From Planctomycetaceae bacterium (GTDB lineage: Bacteria > Planctomycetota > Planctomycetia > Planctomycetales > Planctomycetaceae), in the NCBI GenBank assembly GCA_029243145.1, contig JAQWSQ010000090.1, positions 1-46,965 on the forward strand: a DNA stretch of 46,965 nucleotides. Reading direction: 5' to 3'. The notes under the pieces are model-generated. The model made no database searches, was not told the DNA's origin, and saw only the letters and a program-made list of their open reading frames with translations. The translations under genes were made by a program, and so were the position numbers. Shown here piece by piece: positions 16,556 to 25,864 of this stretch. Position 1 is the stretch's first letter; every line of letters begins with the position of its first letter.

Positions 16556-17938
16556 ATGCTTGAAACGCATCCCGATCTCACATCCGACGTGATCTTTGGA
16601 CTCGGCTGGCTTTACACCATCTTGTTCTTAATGAACATTGGGTGGACTCTTCGTGCTTACAATTTGAAGCTAGAAAATAAGTTCCTGAGTGGTCTGGCGG
16701 GATCTCATATCCCCTCGGCCTCCGTCTGGGCGATCTATAGTGGCGTTTTGATGATGACCGCTTTGGCTCACTTTACCGGTTCCGCTAGCCCCGAGTCATT
16801 CGTGGTTCGCATGCCCGAATTTGTGAAAACAGGCATCGATTGGTTTGCCGATCCAGTTCGCTATTTTTGTCTATCGATTGGTTTGTTTGTCGGTGTCGTG
16901 ATGTTGCGGAAGCAGTTTGTGAAACCGACCGTCGCCTGGTCGTTGTTGAATCTTTCGATTCTCTTCCTTGGCCTGTCAATGACGGATTACGACTTTCGTT
17001 TGATTGTTGGTAAGCCCGATAATGTGCCGATTGTCGGCATGTTGTTCATTCTGGCTTTCTTTACCTGGCTCTATTTCAAACGAGCGGTCGAAAACGATCA
17101 GCGAATCAAAGATGGGCGTCCGCTCGTTGAGCAAGAAAAGAATGACAAAATTTTGGTTTGGCCTGATTTGGTCTATTCCGAACTGATTTGCATGATCGCT
17201 TTGACGGCGTTTCTTGTGCTCTGGGGGATTGCCTTGCAGGCTCCTCTTGAAGAGCCGGCTAACGCAGCGGCAACTCCCAACCCCTCGAAAGCCCCTTGGT
17301 ACTTCTTGGGTTTGCAGGAGATGTTGGTTTATTTCGATCCCTGGTTGGCTGGTGTTGTTTTACCCAGTTTGATTCTGGTCGGGTTGGCTGTGATTCCTTA
17401 CATCGATTTCAATAAACGAGGGAATGGATATTACAGTTACGAAGAGCGTAAGTTTGCCGTGCTGACATTCCTGTTTGGTTTTTTGCCATTGTGGGTGGCG
17501 ATGATTGTTCTGGGGACATTTTTGCGTGGTCCAAACTGGAACGTATTCGGCATTTACGAGTATTGGGACGTTCATAAGCTCGAAGCTGCGAACAACAAGA
17601 ATCTGTCCGACTTCTTTTGGTTGTATTGGCCGACTGGCGAGATGCTGGGAGGAATGCCCAAGTACAATCCACAAGGCGGTGCTACCGAGATGGTGATTTC
17701 CATCCTTGTGAGAGAGTGGTTGGGGATTGTGTTGGTGCTTGGTTATTTCATGGTCTCGCCAATCATTATGGCGTTAACCGTGTTTCGGAAGTTCTATGTG
17801 AAGATGGGTTTTATTCGATACATGGTGATGGCGAACCTTTTGTTATGGATGGCCGCCTTGCCGATCAAGATGGTTTTGCGTTGGACGGTCTCATTGAAGT
17901 ACATCGTGGCGATTCCCGAGTACTTCTTTAACATTTGA
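16556..17938 (+). CDS. petD: Cytochrome b C-terminal domain (subunit IV-like), enlarged
   Basis: 460 residues, far longer than the roughly 160 of chloroplast subunit IV. The quinol-site motif appears as PNPSKAPWYFLGLQEML at about 241-257, where the canonical PEWY Glu is absent (APWY). The DPWLAGVVLPSLILVG segment follows as in other bacterial cytochrome b C-terminal domains. An N-terminal region of about 200 residues adds four or so hydrophobic helices and a charged loop, and further helices follow the core. Apart from the core motif the additional helices are not recognised. It lies 69 bases after the b6-like gene. It probably forms the membrane core with it and anchors the large cytochrome encoded next. 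Confidence 0.88.
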   Translation: MLETHPDLTSDVIFGLGWLYTILFLMNIGWTLRAYNLKLENKFLSGLAGSHIPSASVWAIYSGVLMMTALAHFTGSASPESFVVRMPEFVKTGIDWFADPVRYFCLSIGLFVGVVMLRKQFVKPTVAWSLLNLSILFLGLSMTDYDFRLIVGKPDNVPIVGMLFILAFFTWLYFKRAVENDQRIKDGRPLVEQEKNDKILVWPDLVYSELICMIALTAFLVLWGIALQAPLEEPANAAATPNPSKAPWYFLGLQEMLVYFDPWLAGVVLPSLILVGLAVIPYIDFNKRGNGYYSYEERKFAVLTFLFGFLPLWVAMIVLGTFLRGPNWNVFGIYEYWDVHKLEAANNKNLSDFFWLYWPTGEMLGGMPKYNPQGGATEMVISILVREWLGIVLVLGYFMVSPIIMALTVFRKFYVKMGFIRYMVMANLLLWMAALPIKMVLRWTVSLKYIVAIPEYFFNI

Positions 17939-17990
17939 GTTCGTCATCCCGAGTTTTCGGAATATCGTTTTACAGAGAATACAATACTGT

Positions 17991-18003
17991 CGATCATTGA
18001 TCG
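17991..18003. promoter_or_regulatory. Perfect palindrome ahead of the octahaem cytochrome gene
   Basis: CGATCA-T-TGATCG is a 13-base perfect inverted repeat centred on T17997. It can be extended by three weaker pairs to 17988-18006. It lies 28 bases before the ATG at 18031. It could be a regulator site or a small mRNA hairpin. No T-run follows. Confidence 0.35.
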
Positions 18004-18030
18004 GCAATCAGACAAAGAGGTCGACCGCCC

Positions 18031-21000
18031 ATGCCGGCAACTGACGATTATCTGAGACAGCCTCAAAAAATGCACCGGTGGTTCCTGGGATCTACCGTGG
18101 TGATGTTTATTGCCTTCATCTGGATGACGGCAGCCGACCATTCGCGCGAATGGAAAGACTACCAATCGACGTTTTTCGATATTCAGATTGCGACTCTCGA
18201 AAAAGATCGTGCCGAGTTCAGTGTGAGCGAAGCCAATCGAGTGATTGGCCGTCTTGAACAGGATCTGAAACTGGCAGAAGAGGGGATTGATGCCAGCAAC
18301 GATAAAATCGATGCTCTCAAAGAAAAATATGACACTGCAGACGCCGCATTTGATTTGATGGGTCGGCAGGTGAAATCGACGCGGGCTCAACGCGATGTGG
18401 CCCGAGCGAATTACGACCTAGGTGTTCGTGATGAGGTTCCGAAATCGGAATCGGCAAAACTCAGATCCATCTTCGATGATTGGCAAGTGAAAGTGGATTC
18501 CGAAGAACTCATTCTTCAGGGGTTCAGTTCTGAAGTGGATTCGCTTTCTGTTTTGCTCAAAATAGAGACAGCAAGTCGAGATAAAGCGGCCGAACGATTA
18601 GCGGTCGTCACGAAAGAGAAAATACAGCAGGAAAAACGCCTCGATGAATTGAGTCCGGAAATCGATGGGATAACGGATATCATGGGGGCTATCAATGTTA
18701 TCAAGCGGTCAGTCATGACTGCCCCGATTATCGATGGCTTCAATGGCCAATTGCGCATTCAGCAAGACTGGCTTCCCGATCTTGAAGAGCACTTGGGGAT
18801 GACCAGTTCGGCTCGGTTCGATCGATGTCGAACCTGTCACTTGGGGATTGATAAAGTGGCGGCTGGTAATTTACCTCTCTATCCGCATGGTGGTGATATT
18901 GAGGAACTCGGTCACGACTACAATAATTGGGTCGAAGAAGGCAAATTCCCACATCCTTATTCAACTCACCCTAATCCAGATTTGTATTTGACGGCAACTA
19001 GTCCTCATCCGACTGAGAATTTTGGTTGTACCATTTGTCACCAGGGGCAAGGTTCCGGGACAAGCTTTCAAAATGCGTCGCACGGCCCCAATAATCCCGT
19101 GCAGGAGCATGATTGGAAAGAAGAATTTAGTTGGTTTGACAATCACTTCTGGGAATACCCGATGATGCCTAAGCGATTCCAAGAATCGCAGTGTATTAAG
19201 TGTCACCACAATGTTGTCGAGCTTGGTGTGAATGCTGAATTCGGTGCTTCGGCTCCCAAAGTTTATGATGGCTATCAGTTGGTTCGTACCTACGGTTGTT
19301 TCGGCTGTCATGAGATTCAAGGTTATAAAGGGACAGAACCGATTGGTCCCGATTTGCGTCTCGAACCACAAACTGCAGAAGAAGCGGAACGAATCGCCAA
19401 CGATCCCAATCAGATTGCTGGCAATATGAGGAAGGTCGGGCCTTCACTGCGATATCTCGCTTCTAAAGTCGGTCGTGGCTGGATTGAACAATGGACAGAA
19501 AACCCGAAGAATTTCCGTCCCTCCACTCGGATGCCGCAATTTTTCCATCTTTCGAACCAACAAGATGAACTCGCTGACGAATATCAGCCAGTTGAAATTG
19601 CTGCCATTACGCAATTCCTTTTGAAGAACTCGGAAGAATTTGAGTATCTGGAGCCGAGTGCAGGCTACAAACCCGATGCTGAACGAGGCAAAACCTTGTT
19701 CTCTCAGAAGGGTTGTTTGGCTTGTCACTCTCATGGAGACTTCCCAGGTGCGACCGCCAGCTTTGGCCCAGAACTGAATAAGGTTCATTCCAAACTTCCT
19801 GCGGGAGCGGACGGGTTTAAGTGGTTGTACACCTGGGTGAAAGAACCCACGAAATACCACCCACGTACCAAGATGCCGAATCTCTACCTCGATGCCTACA
19901 AAGAAGGAGAGACTCAAATCGATCCGGCAGCAGATATCGCTGCTTACCTGTTGAAAGGTGGAGCAGAAGAGTGGTCGTCGATCGATGTTGATGAAGCCAC
20001 TCTGGACGAAATGGTTGAGATGTTTTTGACAGACGTTTTAACGCAGGCAGAATTTGACGAGTTCATGGAATCTCGTGACTTGTCTCTCGGTGGAAAGTTG
20101 CTCGAAGAGAATCTGAAGGGTGACGAAGTCGAACTTTGGAACGGAATCAAGCCCGAGGGTGTCGATACCGAGGAATGGGTAAATGATGCGAAGTGGCGAG
20201 AGTTAAAACTGAATTATATCGGTCGTCGAACTGTCACACGCTACGGCTGTTACGGTTGTCACGACATGAGTGGCTTTGAATCGGCACGTCCGATTGGAGT
20301 GGCCTTGCAGGATTGGGGTCGAAAGGACCGAACGAAACTCGCTCCCGAGCACATTGCAGAGTACCTGCACGTCCATGAATTTGATTTCCTCGCTGTGCCG
20401 TTACAAGACGGGGAAGTTGTCGAAGAAGTTCTGGCAAGTATTGAATCACCCAAACAGTTTGAAGAGTGGGCCGAATTGCGAGTCGAAGATGATTCAATCG
20501 CTAATAAGCCTTTTGAGGAAATGGTCCGCGTCAACGAGCGAAGCCAAGTGTTGGGTGATGTTGTTCACACACTGGAAGAACTCGAACCAAACGAGTGGAC
20601 TGAAGAGCCTTATGGGCATGATGGAACGAACTATCTGATCTTGCTGTTAGATAATGAAAGCATGCACGAGAAGGTCGAGATGTACGTCAAGCGTGGAGCG
20701 GCTGATTCATTTTCAGATGAAGAAGACCGTGAGCATGCGATGTCGGTTTCTTACATGGTTGAGAATCTCTTGCATCATGGACGGGCCGGATTTGCCTGGC
20801 AGAAAATTCGTCAACCACGTAGTTATGATTTCGAGAAAATTGAGACCAAAGCTTACGACGAACGCTTGCGGATGCCCAAATTCCCCTTCGATCAGGAACA
20901 AATTGAAGCCATCACAACGTTCGTGCTGGGGTTGGTCGCCGACCCGCCTGTTGAGAAATATCTTTATCGGCCAGATGGGCCTGCGGGCGATCGTATCGCC

Positions 21001-22539
21001 GGTGAGTTCCTGATGCAGAAGTTTAACTGTACCGGATGTCACGTTTTAGAAATGCCGAAGTTCGAGTACCTGGCCGAGTTAGACGGGTTGCCTTCAGCAG
21101 CACCAGGAGAGCCGGTGTACAGTGCCGAAGCGATGGCGTTGTTGCATTCGATTTCTCCGCCACGGAAAGTGAAAATCCCCGGGCATGTCACTCAACTGCC
21201 TCTTGAATTTAGCGGCATGGTTTCCGATGTGATCGATGACTTGGGTGAAACTCCCGAAGGTTGGAGAAACTTTGTTGAGGCCCCCGGAGAAGACGCGGAA
21301 GCCAAAAAGGCTGCCATCAATTGGGACGGTGATTCTGAACCCGCTGAGTGGGAGTTTTATATCACTCTTTGGGAGAACCTACTTGTCGAGCGAGGAAAAC
21401 TCACTTCACCAATTTATCCACCCATCGGGTCAGACACCGAGCAAGCTGTGGTCAGTCTTGCCGATGACAATAGCATTAATGCGACAATTCGCTTAGATGA
21501 GAAAACCGGTCACTTGGTTGTCACGATTGTTAAAGAAGATCTGGAATCAACTTTGCAACCGGAGTCTGTCACGTTGACTTTGGATCTTGTCACGGGATCG
21601 CAAGAGTATCCTTTATCGGTTGAAGGCGAGACCTTTTTATTGAAGCAGGCCGACCTACCTGAGGACTTCGGATCACTGGACGATCTGTATGGGTCAATCA
21701 GCGTGAAGTTCCCCGATGTTCATGTGACTCCTTCATCTCGAATGGGATTTGTGGGAGACCAACTTCGAAGCGCCAGCGACGGACGCGGAGGCGACTTCAC
21801 CTTCTGGTTGGTTGACGAACTCGCCAAAACCGACAAACGTATGGATGGTAAACCCGATAATGCCTGGAACTATGTGGCGCCGCCATTGGTTCGCGAAGGT
21901 GCAAAGGTTCAGACCCCGTGGCTATACCGCTTCCTCCAGAACCCCGAAACACTGCGTCACATGACGGTCTTGCGGATGCCTAAATTTAATATGTCACCTG
22001 CTGAAGCTCAGACCTTGGCCAATTACTTTGCCGCTGTTGATGGGTCGGACTATCCTTATCAAGAAGTTCCTCAAAAAGATGCTCCCTACAAGCGAGCCAT
22101 GAATAAAATCTTCCACGAGGAGTATGAAGAAACCCGGAGCGATGACTACCTGTCAGAGTCATGGCAGATGTTCCAGTTTAAAGGAAACAAGTGCATTGGT
22201 TGTCATACGGTCGGAGGCCGAGAGTATTTCTCGTCTGCGAAACCGGGAGAGCCAGAAGTTCGTGGTCCGAATCTGCCCCGAGTGGAGGAACGACTGCAAC
22301 CGGATTGGACCATGATGTGGATTTATTATCCGAAGTGGGCCACTCCTTATACAAAAATGCCTGTGAACTATCCGCTGGATAAGCCGTCGTCGTTACCTTT
22401 GTTTGGAACCGACCCTGCGGCTCAATCGCGAGCAGTTCGGGATGCCTTGATGAATCACGCTGAGTTGTTGGAGACTCAAGGCGTGAAAATCTGGGATCTT
22501 CCCGCAAAAGGAAAAGAAGAGGAGAAAACCAATGAATGA
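18031..22539 (+). CDS. Giant membrane-anchored octahaem c-type cytochrome
   Basis: 1502 residues. A membrane helix lies at about 17-36 (WFLGSTVVMFIAFIWMTAA), then a charged coiled-coil region (about 50-230). Eight CxxCH haem sites follow: CRTCH 266, CTICH 333, CIKCH 388, CFGCH 423, CLACH 562, CYGCH 740, CTGCH 1000 and CIGCH 1388. Several are in cytochrome-c-like modules with downstream Met-containing segments (TRMPQFF, TKMPNLY, LRMPKFP, LRMPKFN). Residues about 1190-1320 contain no haem and look beta-rich. It probably takes electrons from the Rieske/cytochrome b subunits, replacing cytochrome c1 and perhaps soluble carriers. The gene overlaps the next one by eight bases, implying tight coupling. 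AAAGAGG precedes the ATG. Confidence 0.93.
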   Translation: MPATDDYLRQPQKMHRWFLGSTVVMFIAFIWMTAADHSREWKDYQSTFFDIQIATLEKDRAEFSVSEANRVIGRLEQDLKLAEEGIDASNDKIDALKEKYDTADAAFDLMGRQVKSTRAQRDVARANYDLGVRDEVPKSESAKLRSIFDDWQVKVDSEELILQGFSSEVDSLSVLLKIETASRDKAAERLAVVTKEKIQQEKRLDELSPEIDGITDIMGAINVIKRSVMTAPIIDGFNGQLRIQQDWLPDLEEHLGMTSSARFDRCRTCHLGIDKVAAGNLPLYPHGGDIEELGHDYNNWVEEGKFPHPYSTHPNPDLYLTATSPHPTENFGCTICHQGQGSGTSFQNASHGPNNPVQEHDWKEEFSWFDNHFWEYPMMPKRFQESQCIKCHHNVVELGVNAEFGASAPKVYDGYQLVRTYGCFGCHEIQGYKGTEPIGPDLRLEPQTAEEAERIANDPNQIAGNMRKVGPSLRYLASKVGRGWIEQWTENPKNFRPSTRMPQFFHLSNQQDELADEYQPVEIAAITQFLLKNSEEFEYLEPSAGYKPDAERGKTLFSQKGCLACHSHGDFPGATASFGPELNKVHSKLPAGADGFKWLYTWVKEPTKYHPRTKMPNLYLDAYKEGETQIDPAADIAAYLLKGGAEEWSSIDVDEATLDEMVEMFLTDVLTQAEFDEFMESRDLSLGGKLLEENLKGDEVELWNGIKPEGVDTEEWVNDAKWRELKLNYIGRRTVTRYGCYGCHDMSGFESARPIGVALQDWGRKDRTKLAPEHIAEYLHVHEFDFLAVPLQDGEVVEEVLASIESPKQFEEWAELRVEDDSIANKPFEEMVRVNERSQVLGDVVHTLEELEPNEWTEEPYGHDGTNYLILLLDNESMHEKVEMYVKRGAADSFSDEEDREHAMSVSYMVENLLHHGRAGFAWQKIRQPRSYDFEKIETKAYDERLRMPKFPFDQEQIEAITTFVLGLVADPPVEKYLYRPDGPAGDRIAGEFLMQKFNCTGCHVLEMPKFEYLAELDGLPSAAPGEPVYSAEAMALLHSISPPRKVKIPGHVTQLPLEFSGMVSDVIDDLGETPEGWRNFVEAPGEDAEAKKAAINWDGDSEPAEWEFYITLWENLLVERGKLTSPIYPPIGSDTEQAVVSLADDNSINATIRLDEKTGHLVVTIVKEDLESTLQPESVTLTLDLVTGSQEYPLSVEGETFLLKQADLPEDFGSLDDLYGSISVKFPDVHVTPSSRMGFVGDQLRSASDGRGGDFTFWLVDELAKTDKRMDGKPDNAWNYVAPPLVREGAKVQTPWLYRFLQNPETLRHMTVLRMPKFNMSPAEAQTLANYFAAVDGSDYPYQEVPQKDAPYKRAMNKIFHEEYEETRSDDYLSESWQMFQFKGNKCIGCHTVGGREYFSSAKPGEPEVRGPNLPRVEERLQPDWTMMWIYYPKWATPYTKMPVNYPLDKPSSLPLFGTDPAAQSRAVRDALMNHAELLETQGVKIWDLPAKGKEEEKTNE

Positions 22540-23416
22540 TTCTTCGCTAAAAAAGATCGCTTTTTTGGTCTTGTTGCCAGTTCTTGTGATTGGCTTATGC
22601 CTCACAGGAGCCGGTTGCGGTGGTGGAGTGGATGCTGTGACCACGGTGACATTGAAGCCCGCTGAACTGGAATCAGACGGAGCCAAAGAATCTGGGTCAG
22701 GCGGAGACAAACCAACCAAAAGTGGAGGCGCTGCCGGTTCAGGTCCTGGCAATCTGGTGGGGCGTTTCATTCTTGACGGAGCCGCACCCAATTTGTCACC
22801 ACTCATTGCCAAAGGAGCCTCTGTCAAAGATGCGGAATATTGCTCCGCAGAAGCGGTTCCGAATCAATCACTCGTTGTGGGTGAAGGTGGTGGCATTGCG
22901 AATATGTTTATCTATCTGGATAAAGCCCCGAAAGGCTTTACGCCTGAAGGCATTTTAGCTGAATTGGTATTCGATCAAAAGAATTGCACATTTGTGCCTC
23001 ACGGCTTGGTGGTACAAGTGGGGCAAACGGTGTTAGTCAAAAATGCAGATGGTGCCGCTCATAATACGAACATGAAAGTTGTTCGTAACAAATCGTTTAA
23101 TCAAGTCGTCAACGGCAACGACCGGAACGGCGTTCCGTTGATTTATGAAAAGCCGGAACCGGCTCCGATCAAAGCGGCCTGTGACTTTCATGCCTGGATG
23201 GGTGCGTATCAATTGGTGATCGATCATCCATTTGCTGCTTGCTCGAAAGCTGACGGCACATTTGAAATTAAAAACCTTCCGGCTGGTGAGTATAAATTCC
23301 GTGTCTGGCATGAGAGTGCCGGATTGCTGGAACGAAGTTTGAAGGTAAAAATTGAAGCTGGCAAAGATAATAAACTCGAACAGTCTTACAGTGTTGGTAG
23401 TTTTACGAAACTGTAA
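22532..23416 (+). CDS. Cupredoxin-like lipoprotein
   Basis: 294 residues. A lipoprotein signal ends at LTGAGC (Cys29). A Gly/Ser-rich linker leads to a domain with the pattern of a type 1 copper protein: FVPHGLVVQVGQTVLVKN, a His in GAAHNTNM, and the closing loop ACDFHAWMG, giving Cys, His and Met ligands. A final segment (about 225-294: GTFEIKNLPAGEYKFRVWH) resembles carboxypeptidase-regulatory-like beta sandwiches, an arrangement seen in methylamine-utilisation-related proteins. The expected role is a periplasmic electron carrier or a copper-bearing subunit between the bc-type complex and the oxidase. It overlaps the octahaem gene by eight bases. Confidence 0.82.
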   Translation: MNDSSLKKIAFLVLLPVLVIGLCLTGAGCGGGVDAVTTVTLKPAELESDGAKESGSGGDKPTKSGGAAGSGPGNLVGRFILDGAAPNLSPLIAKGASVKDAEYCSAEAVPNQSLVVGEGGGIANMFIYLDKAPKGFTPEGILAELVFDQKNCTFVPHGLVVQVGQTVLVKNADGAAHNTNMKVVRNKSFNQVVNGNDRNGVPLIYEKPEPAPIKAACDFHAWMGAYQLVIDHPFAACSKADGTFEIKNLPAGEYKFRVWHESAGLLERSLKVKIEAGKDNKLEQSYSVGSFTKL

Positions 23417-23476
23417 CAAAGCGATCCAATCAAAGTTCAGTACATCATGAGACATTCCCATTACGGAGTTCTCCCC

Positions 23477-25006
23477 GTGAGTATCCGTCAAAATTCAAAC
23501 ATCCTGTTTGTTCTGGCCTGCGGCTTCCTGTTCGTTGGGTGCGATGCGTTCTCACCCCCCGACGCGGTATTCGTCGTGCGCGAGGAAACCAACCAATTAA
23601 CGTCTAATGTTTCAAATGCTGTTGAAGCAGAGTTAGACAATTCGTTTGGGAATCCCCATCAATTGGTGGCTTGGCTCAAACTTCCGGTCGATTTTGGCGG
23701 AGTCATGGGGGCCACAGAAGAAAGTACACTCGAAGGTCCACTCAATAAGTTTCCTGTCACATTCGATACCGAGGCAGATGAAAAGTTTATCGCTCAATTT
23801 CAAAATGATGATGGTGATTTCAAGTTTGGTGAAAGCGGTGCTCGTCTCGATTGGATGACGGGTGAGTATGCCGGAAAATCAATGCAAGTGATCGGGTACG
23901 ATGCCGAAACCCAGTTATTGACCACGAAGGAAAAAGTTGAAGTTCCCCCTGCGGCAGGCGACACGTTTGTTCTGAGTGCTGGTGATACACTAAAATCTGG
24001 TCGTGCTTTGTATATGGAGCATTGTTTGCATTGTCACGGCGTCAGTGGTGACGGGAATGGTCCGACCGCTCTGTATCTTAATCCTCGTCCTCGCGATTAC
24101 CGCCTTGGTCAGTTCAAATTCAAATCGACGAAACCTGCGGAAAAAGTTCGTCAGGAAGGGTTGGGCCGAGTGATCAAGTACGGAATTCCAGGGACTTACA
24201 TGCCTTCCTTCCTGTTACTGGAAGATGAAGAGTTATATGCCATCGTGGAATATGTCCGCTGGTTGTCGATGCGTGGAGAATTGGAATATCGCGTTGATCA
24301 GGAACTGGTTTTGGCCAGTGGTTTAACGAACAAAATCATTGCAGAGCGAAAAGCGGATGGCGATGATTCAGAAGAGATTCAGGAAGAAATTGACGAGGCG
24401 GTCGCAAACATGCCGGTACTGTTCGACGATCTGGCGGGGCAACTGGCTGAAAGCTGGTTATTGGCCGAAGAGGAAGGAAGTTTGATTGTTCCGGCAGTGG
24501 CTCGCGTTGAAGATTCATTCGAATCGCGTGCTCGTGGTCGGAAATTCTTTCTGGAAAAATGCACAAACTGTCACGGTCATAAAGGGCGTGGCAACGGTTC
24601 GATGACGGAAGATTATCAGAAAAATGAAGAGACCGGTGAGCTTTATGCGGAGCCGGGGTTATTCGATATCTGGGGGAATTCTGTCAAACCGCGAAACCTG
24701 ACTCAAGGAGTTTATCGAGGCGGTCGTCGTCCGGTGGATCTCTTCTATCGGCTATATGGTGGAATTGGGCCTTCCAAAATGCCGAACTTCGCCACAACTG
24801 ATCCTCAAATCTTGTGGGACACCGTGAACTACGTCTTACATGTCCCGTTTGAAACACCGGGCGAGTATATCGAGGTGGATAAAGAGTATTTCGAGAGTAA
24901 AAAGAAGTCTGGCGGAGATGAAGAAAAAGCTGCCGATGAGGAAGCAGCAACCACCGAGACTAAGCAGACTGCGACCGGATCGACTGAGTCATCCGATCAG
25001 GGATAA
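23477..25006 (+). CDS. Dihaem c-type cytochrome lipoprotein
   Basis: 509 residues from GTG 23477, chosen because GGAG lies eight bases upstream and the product begins with a compact lipoprotein signal ending LFVGC. ATG 23447 would add ten residues. There are two haem sites: CLHCHGVSGDGNG and CTNCHGHKGRGNG, each in a mono-haem cytochrome-c domain with later Met residues (TYMPSF, SKMPNF). A 200-residue N-terminal region precedes the first haem and has no recognised fold. The C-terminal 30 residues are Lys/Glu/Thr-rich. It lies between the cupredoxin-like lipoprotein and cytochrome oxidase subunit II, and probably hands electrons to the CuA centre. Subunit II has no fused cytochrome domain. Confidence 0.9.
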   Translation: MSIRQNSNILFVLACGFLFVGCDAFSPPDAVFVVREETNQLTSNVSNAVEAELDNSFGNPHQLVAWLKLPVDFGGVMGATEESTLEGPLNKFPVTFDTEADEKFIAQFQNDDGDFKFGESGARLDWMTGEYAGKSMQVIGYDAETQLLTTKEKVEVPPAAGDTFVLSAGDTLKSGRALYMEHCLHCHGVSGDGNGPTALYLNPRPRDYRLGQFKFKSTKPAEKVRQEGLGRVIKYGIPGTYMPSFLLLEDEELYAIVEYVRWLSMRGELEYRVDQELVLASGLTNKIIAERKADGDDSEEIQEEIDEAVANMPVLFDDLAGQLAESWLLAEEEGSLIVPAVARVEDSFESRARGRKFFLEKCTNCHGHKGRGNGSMTEDYQKNEETGELYAEPGLFDIWGNSVKPRNLTQGVYRGGRRPVDLFYRLYGGIGPSKMPNFATTDPQILWDTVNYVLHVPFETPGEYIEVDKEYFESKKKSGGDEEKAADEEAATTETKQTATGSTESSDQG

Positions 25007-25045
25007 CAGATTCGTTCGGAGAGCCGAACATAAGGAGTATCTATC

Positions 25046-25849
25046 GTGCGTTGGTTCTGGTTGACATTTTTTACCGTCTGTCCCATTGCGGCAGTCGTGC
25101 TTTGTGTGGTGGCTCCCGGTCTGGACTGGTGGTTTCCGGGCGAAGCAGGATCTCCGCTGGGTGAGCGCATCGACTCATTGTTCTATCTGATTTTGTATAT
25201 CGTGACGGGAACATTTATCGGAACACAAATCGCAATGGTTTATGTGTTGTGGAAGAGTTCCAAAAAGGATGACGAACGAGCTTGGTATTCGCACGGTTCA
25301 CACAACCTGGAAGTGATTTGGACGATTGTACCAGCCGGGATATTACTGTTCATTGCGTTGTATCAGATGGATGTCTGGGCCGAATTTCGAGTCCTCTCTA
25401 AATTCCCGAAAGAAGCGCGTAAAGCTCCCGTCGCTGAAGTGATGGCCCGTCAATTTGAGTGGAGAATTCGGTATCCCGAGCCGGGAAGAACTCTACAGAT
25501 TCAACAACAACCGACCGATTTATACGCTGTGAACGAACTCATCGTTCCGGCTGCCAAACCGGTCATGATTTATCTCAAGACACAAGATGTGCAGCATTCA
25601 TTTTTTCTACCAGAACTACGTGTCAAACAAGACGCGGTTCCTGGACAGATTATTCCGGTCTGGTTTGAAGCGACCAAGCCGGGAGAATACGTGCTTGTGT
25701 GTGCCGAGCTTTGCGGCTGGGGACATTACAAAATGGGCGCTCGTGTGGTGGCCCTTGCTGAAGAGCAGTTTGAAGCGGCGATGGAAAAATTGGCCGAAGA
25801 ACAATCTGATGACGGGTTTGCCGATGCTGGCGAATCCGACGATGAATAA
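25046..25849 (+). CDS. coxB: Cytochrome c oxidase subunit II (CuA)
   Basis: 267 residues from a GTG start preceded by AAGGAG. Membrane segments are at about 3-24, 44-68 and 89-107. The periplasmic cupredoxin domain carries the binuclear CuA ligands His184 (VQHSFFLP), Cys219, Glu221, Cys223, His227 and Met230 (CAELCGWGHYKM). No haem-binding motif is fused at the C-terminus, so electrons must arrive from a separate cytochrome; the dihaem lipoprotein just upstream is a good candidate. An acidic tail ends the protein. The gene is followed by coxA after 15 bases. Confidence 0.97.
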   Translation: MRWFWLTFFTVCPIAAVVLCVVAPGLDWWFPGEAGSPLGERIDSLFYLILYIVTGTFIGTQIAMVYVLWKSSKKDDERAWYSHGSHNLEVIWTIVPAGILLFIALYQMDVWAEFRVLSKFPKEARKAPVAEVMARQFEWRIRYPEPGRTLQIQQQPTDLYAVNELIVPAAKPVMIYLKTQDVQHSFFLPELRVKQDAVPGQIIPVWFEATKPGEYVLVCAELCGWGHYKMGARVVALAEEQFEAAMEKLAEEQSDDGFADAGESDDE

Positions 25850-25864
25850 TTAAAGAGGTGAATT

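Noticed and set aside
22178..22507. Minus-strand open frames across the respiratory and BMC genes
   Set aside because: They lie wholly inside well-supported genes in other frames and lack motifs or ribosome sites.
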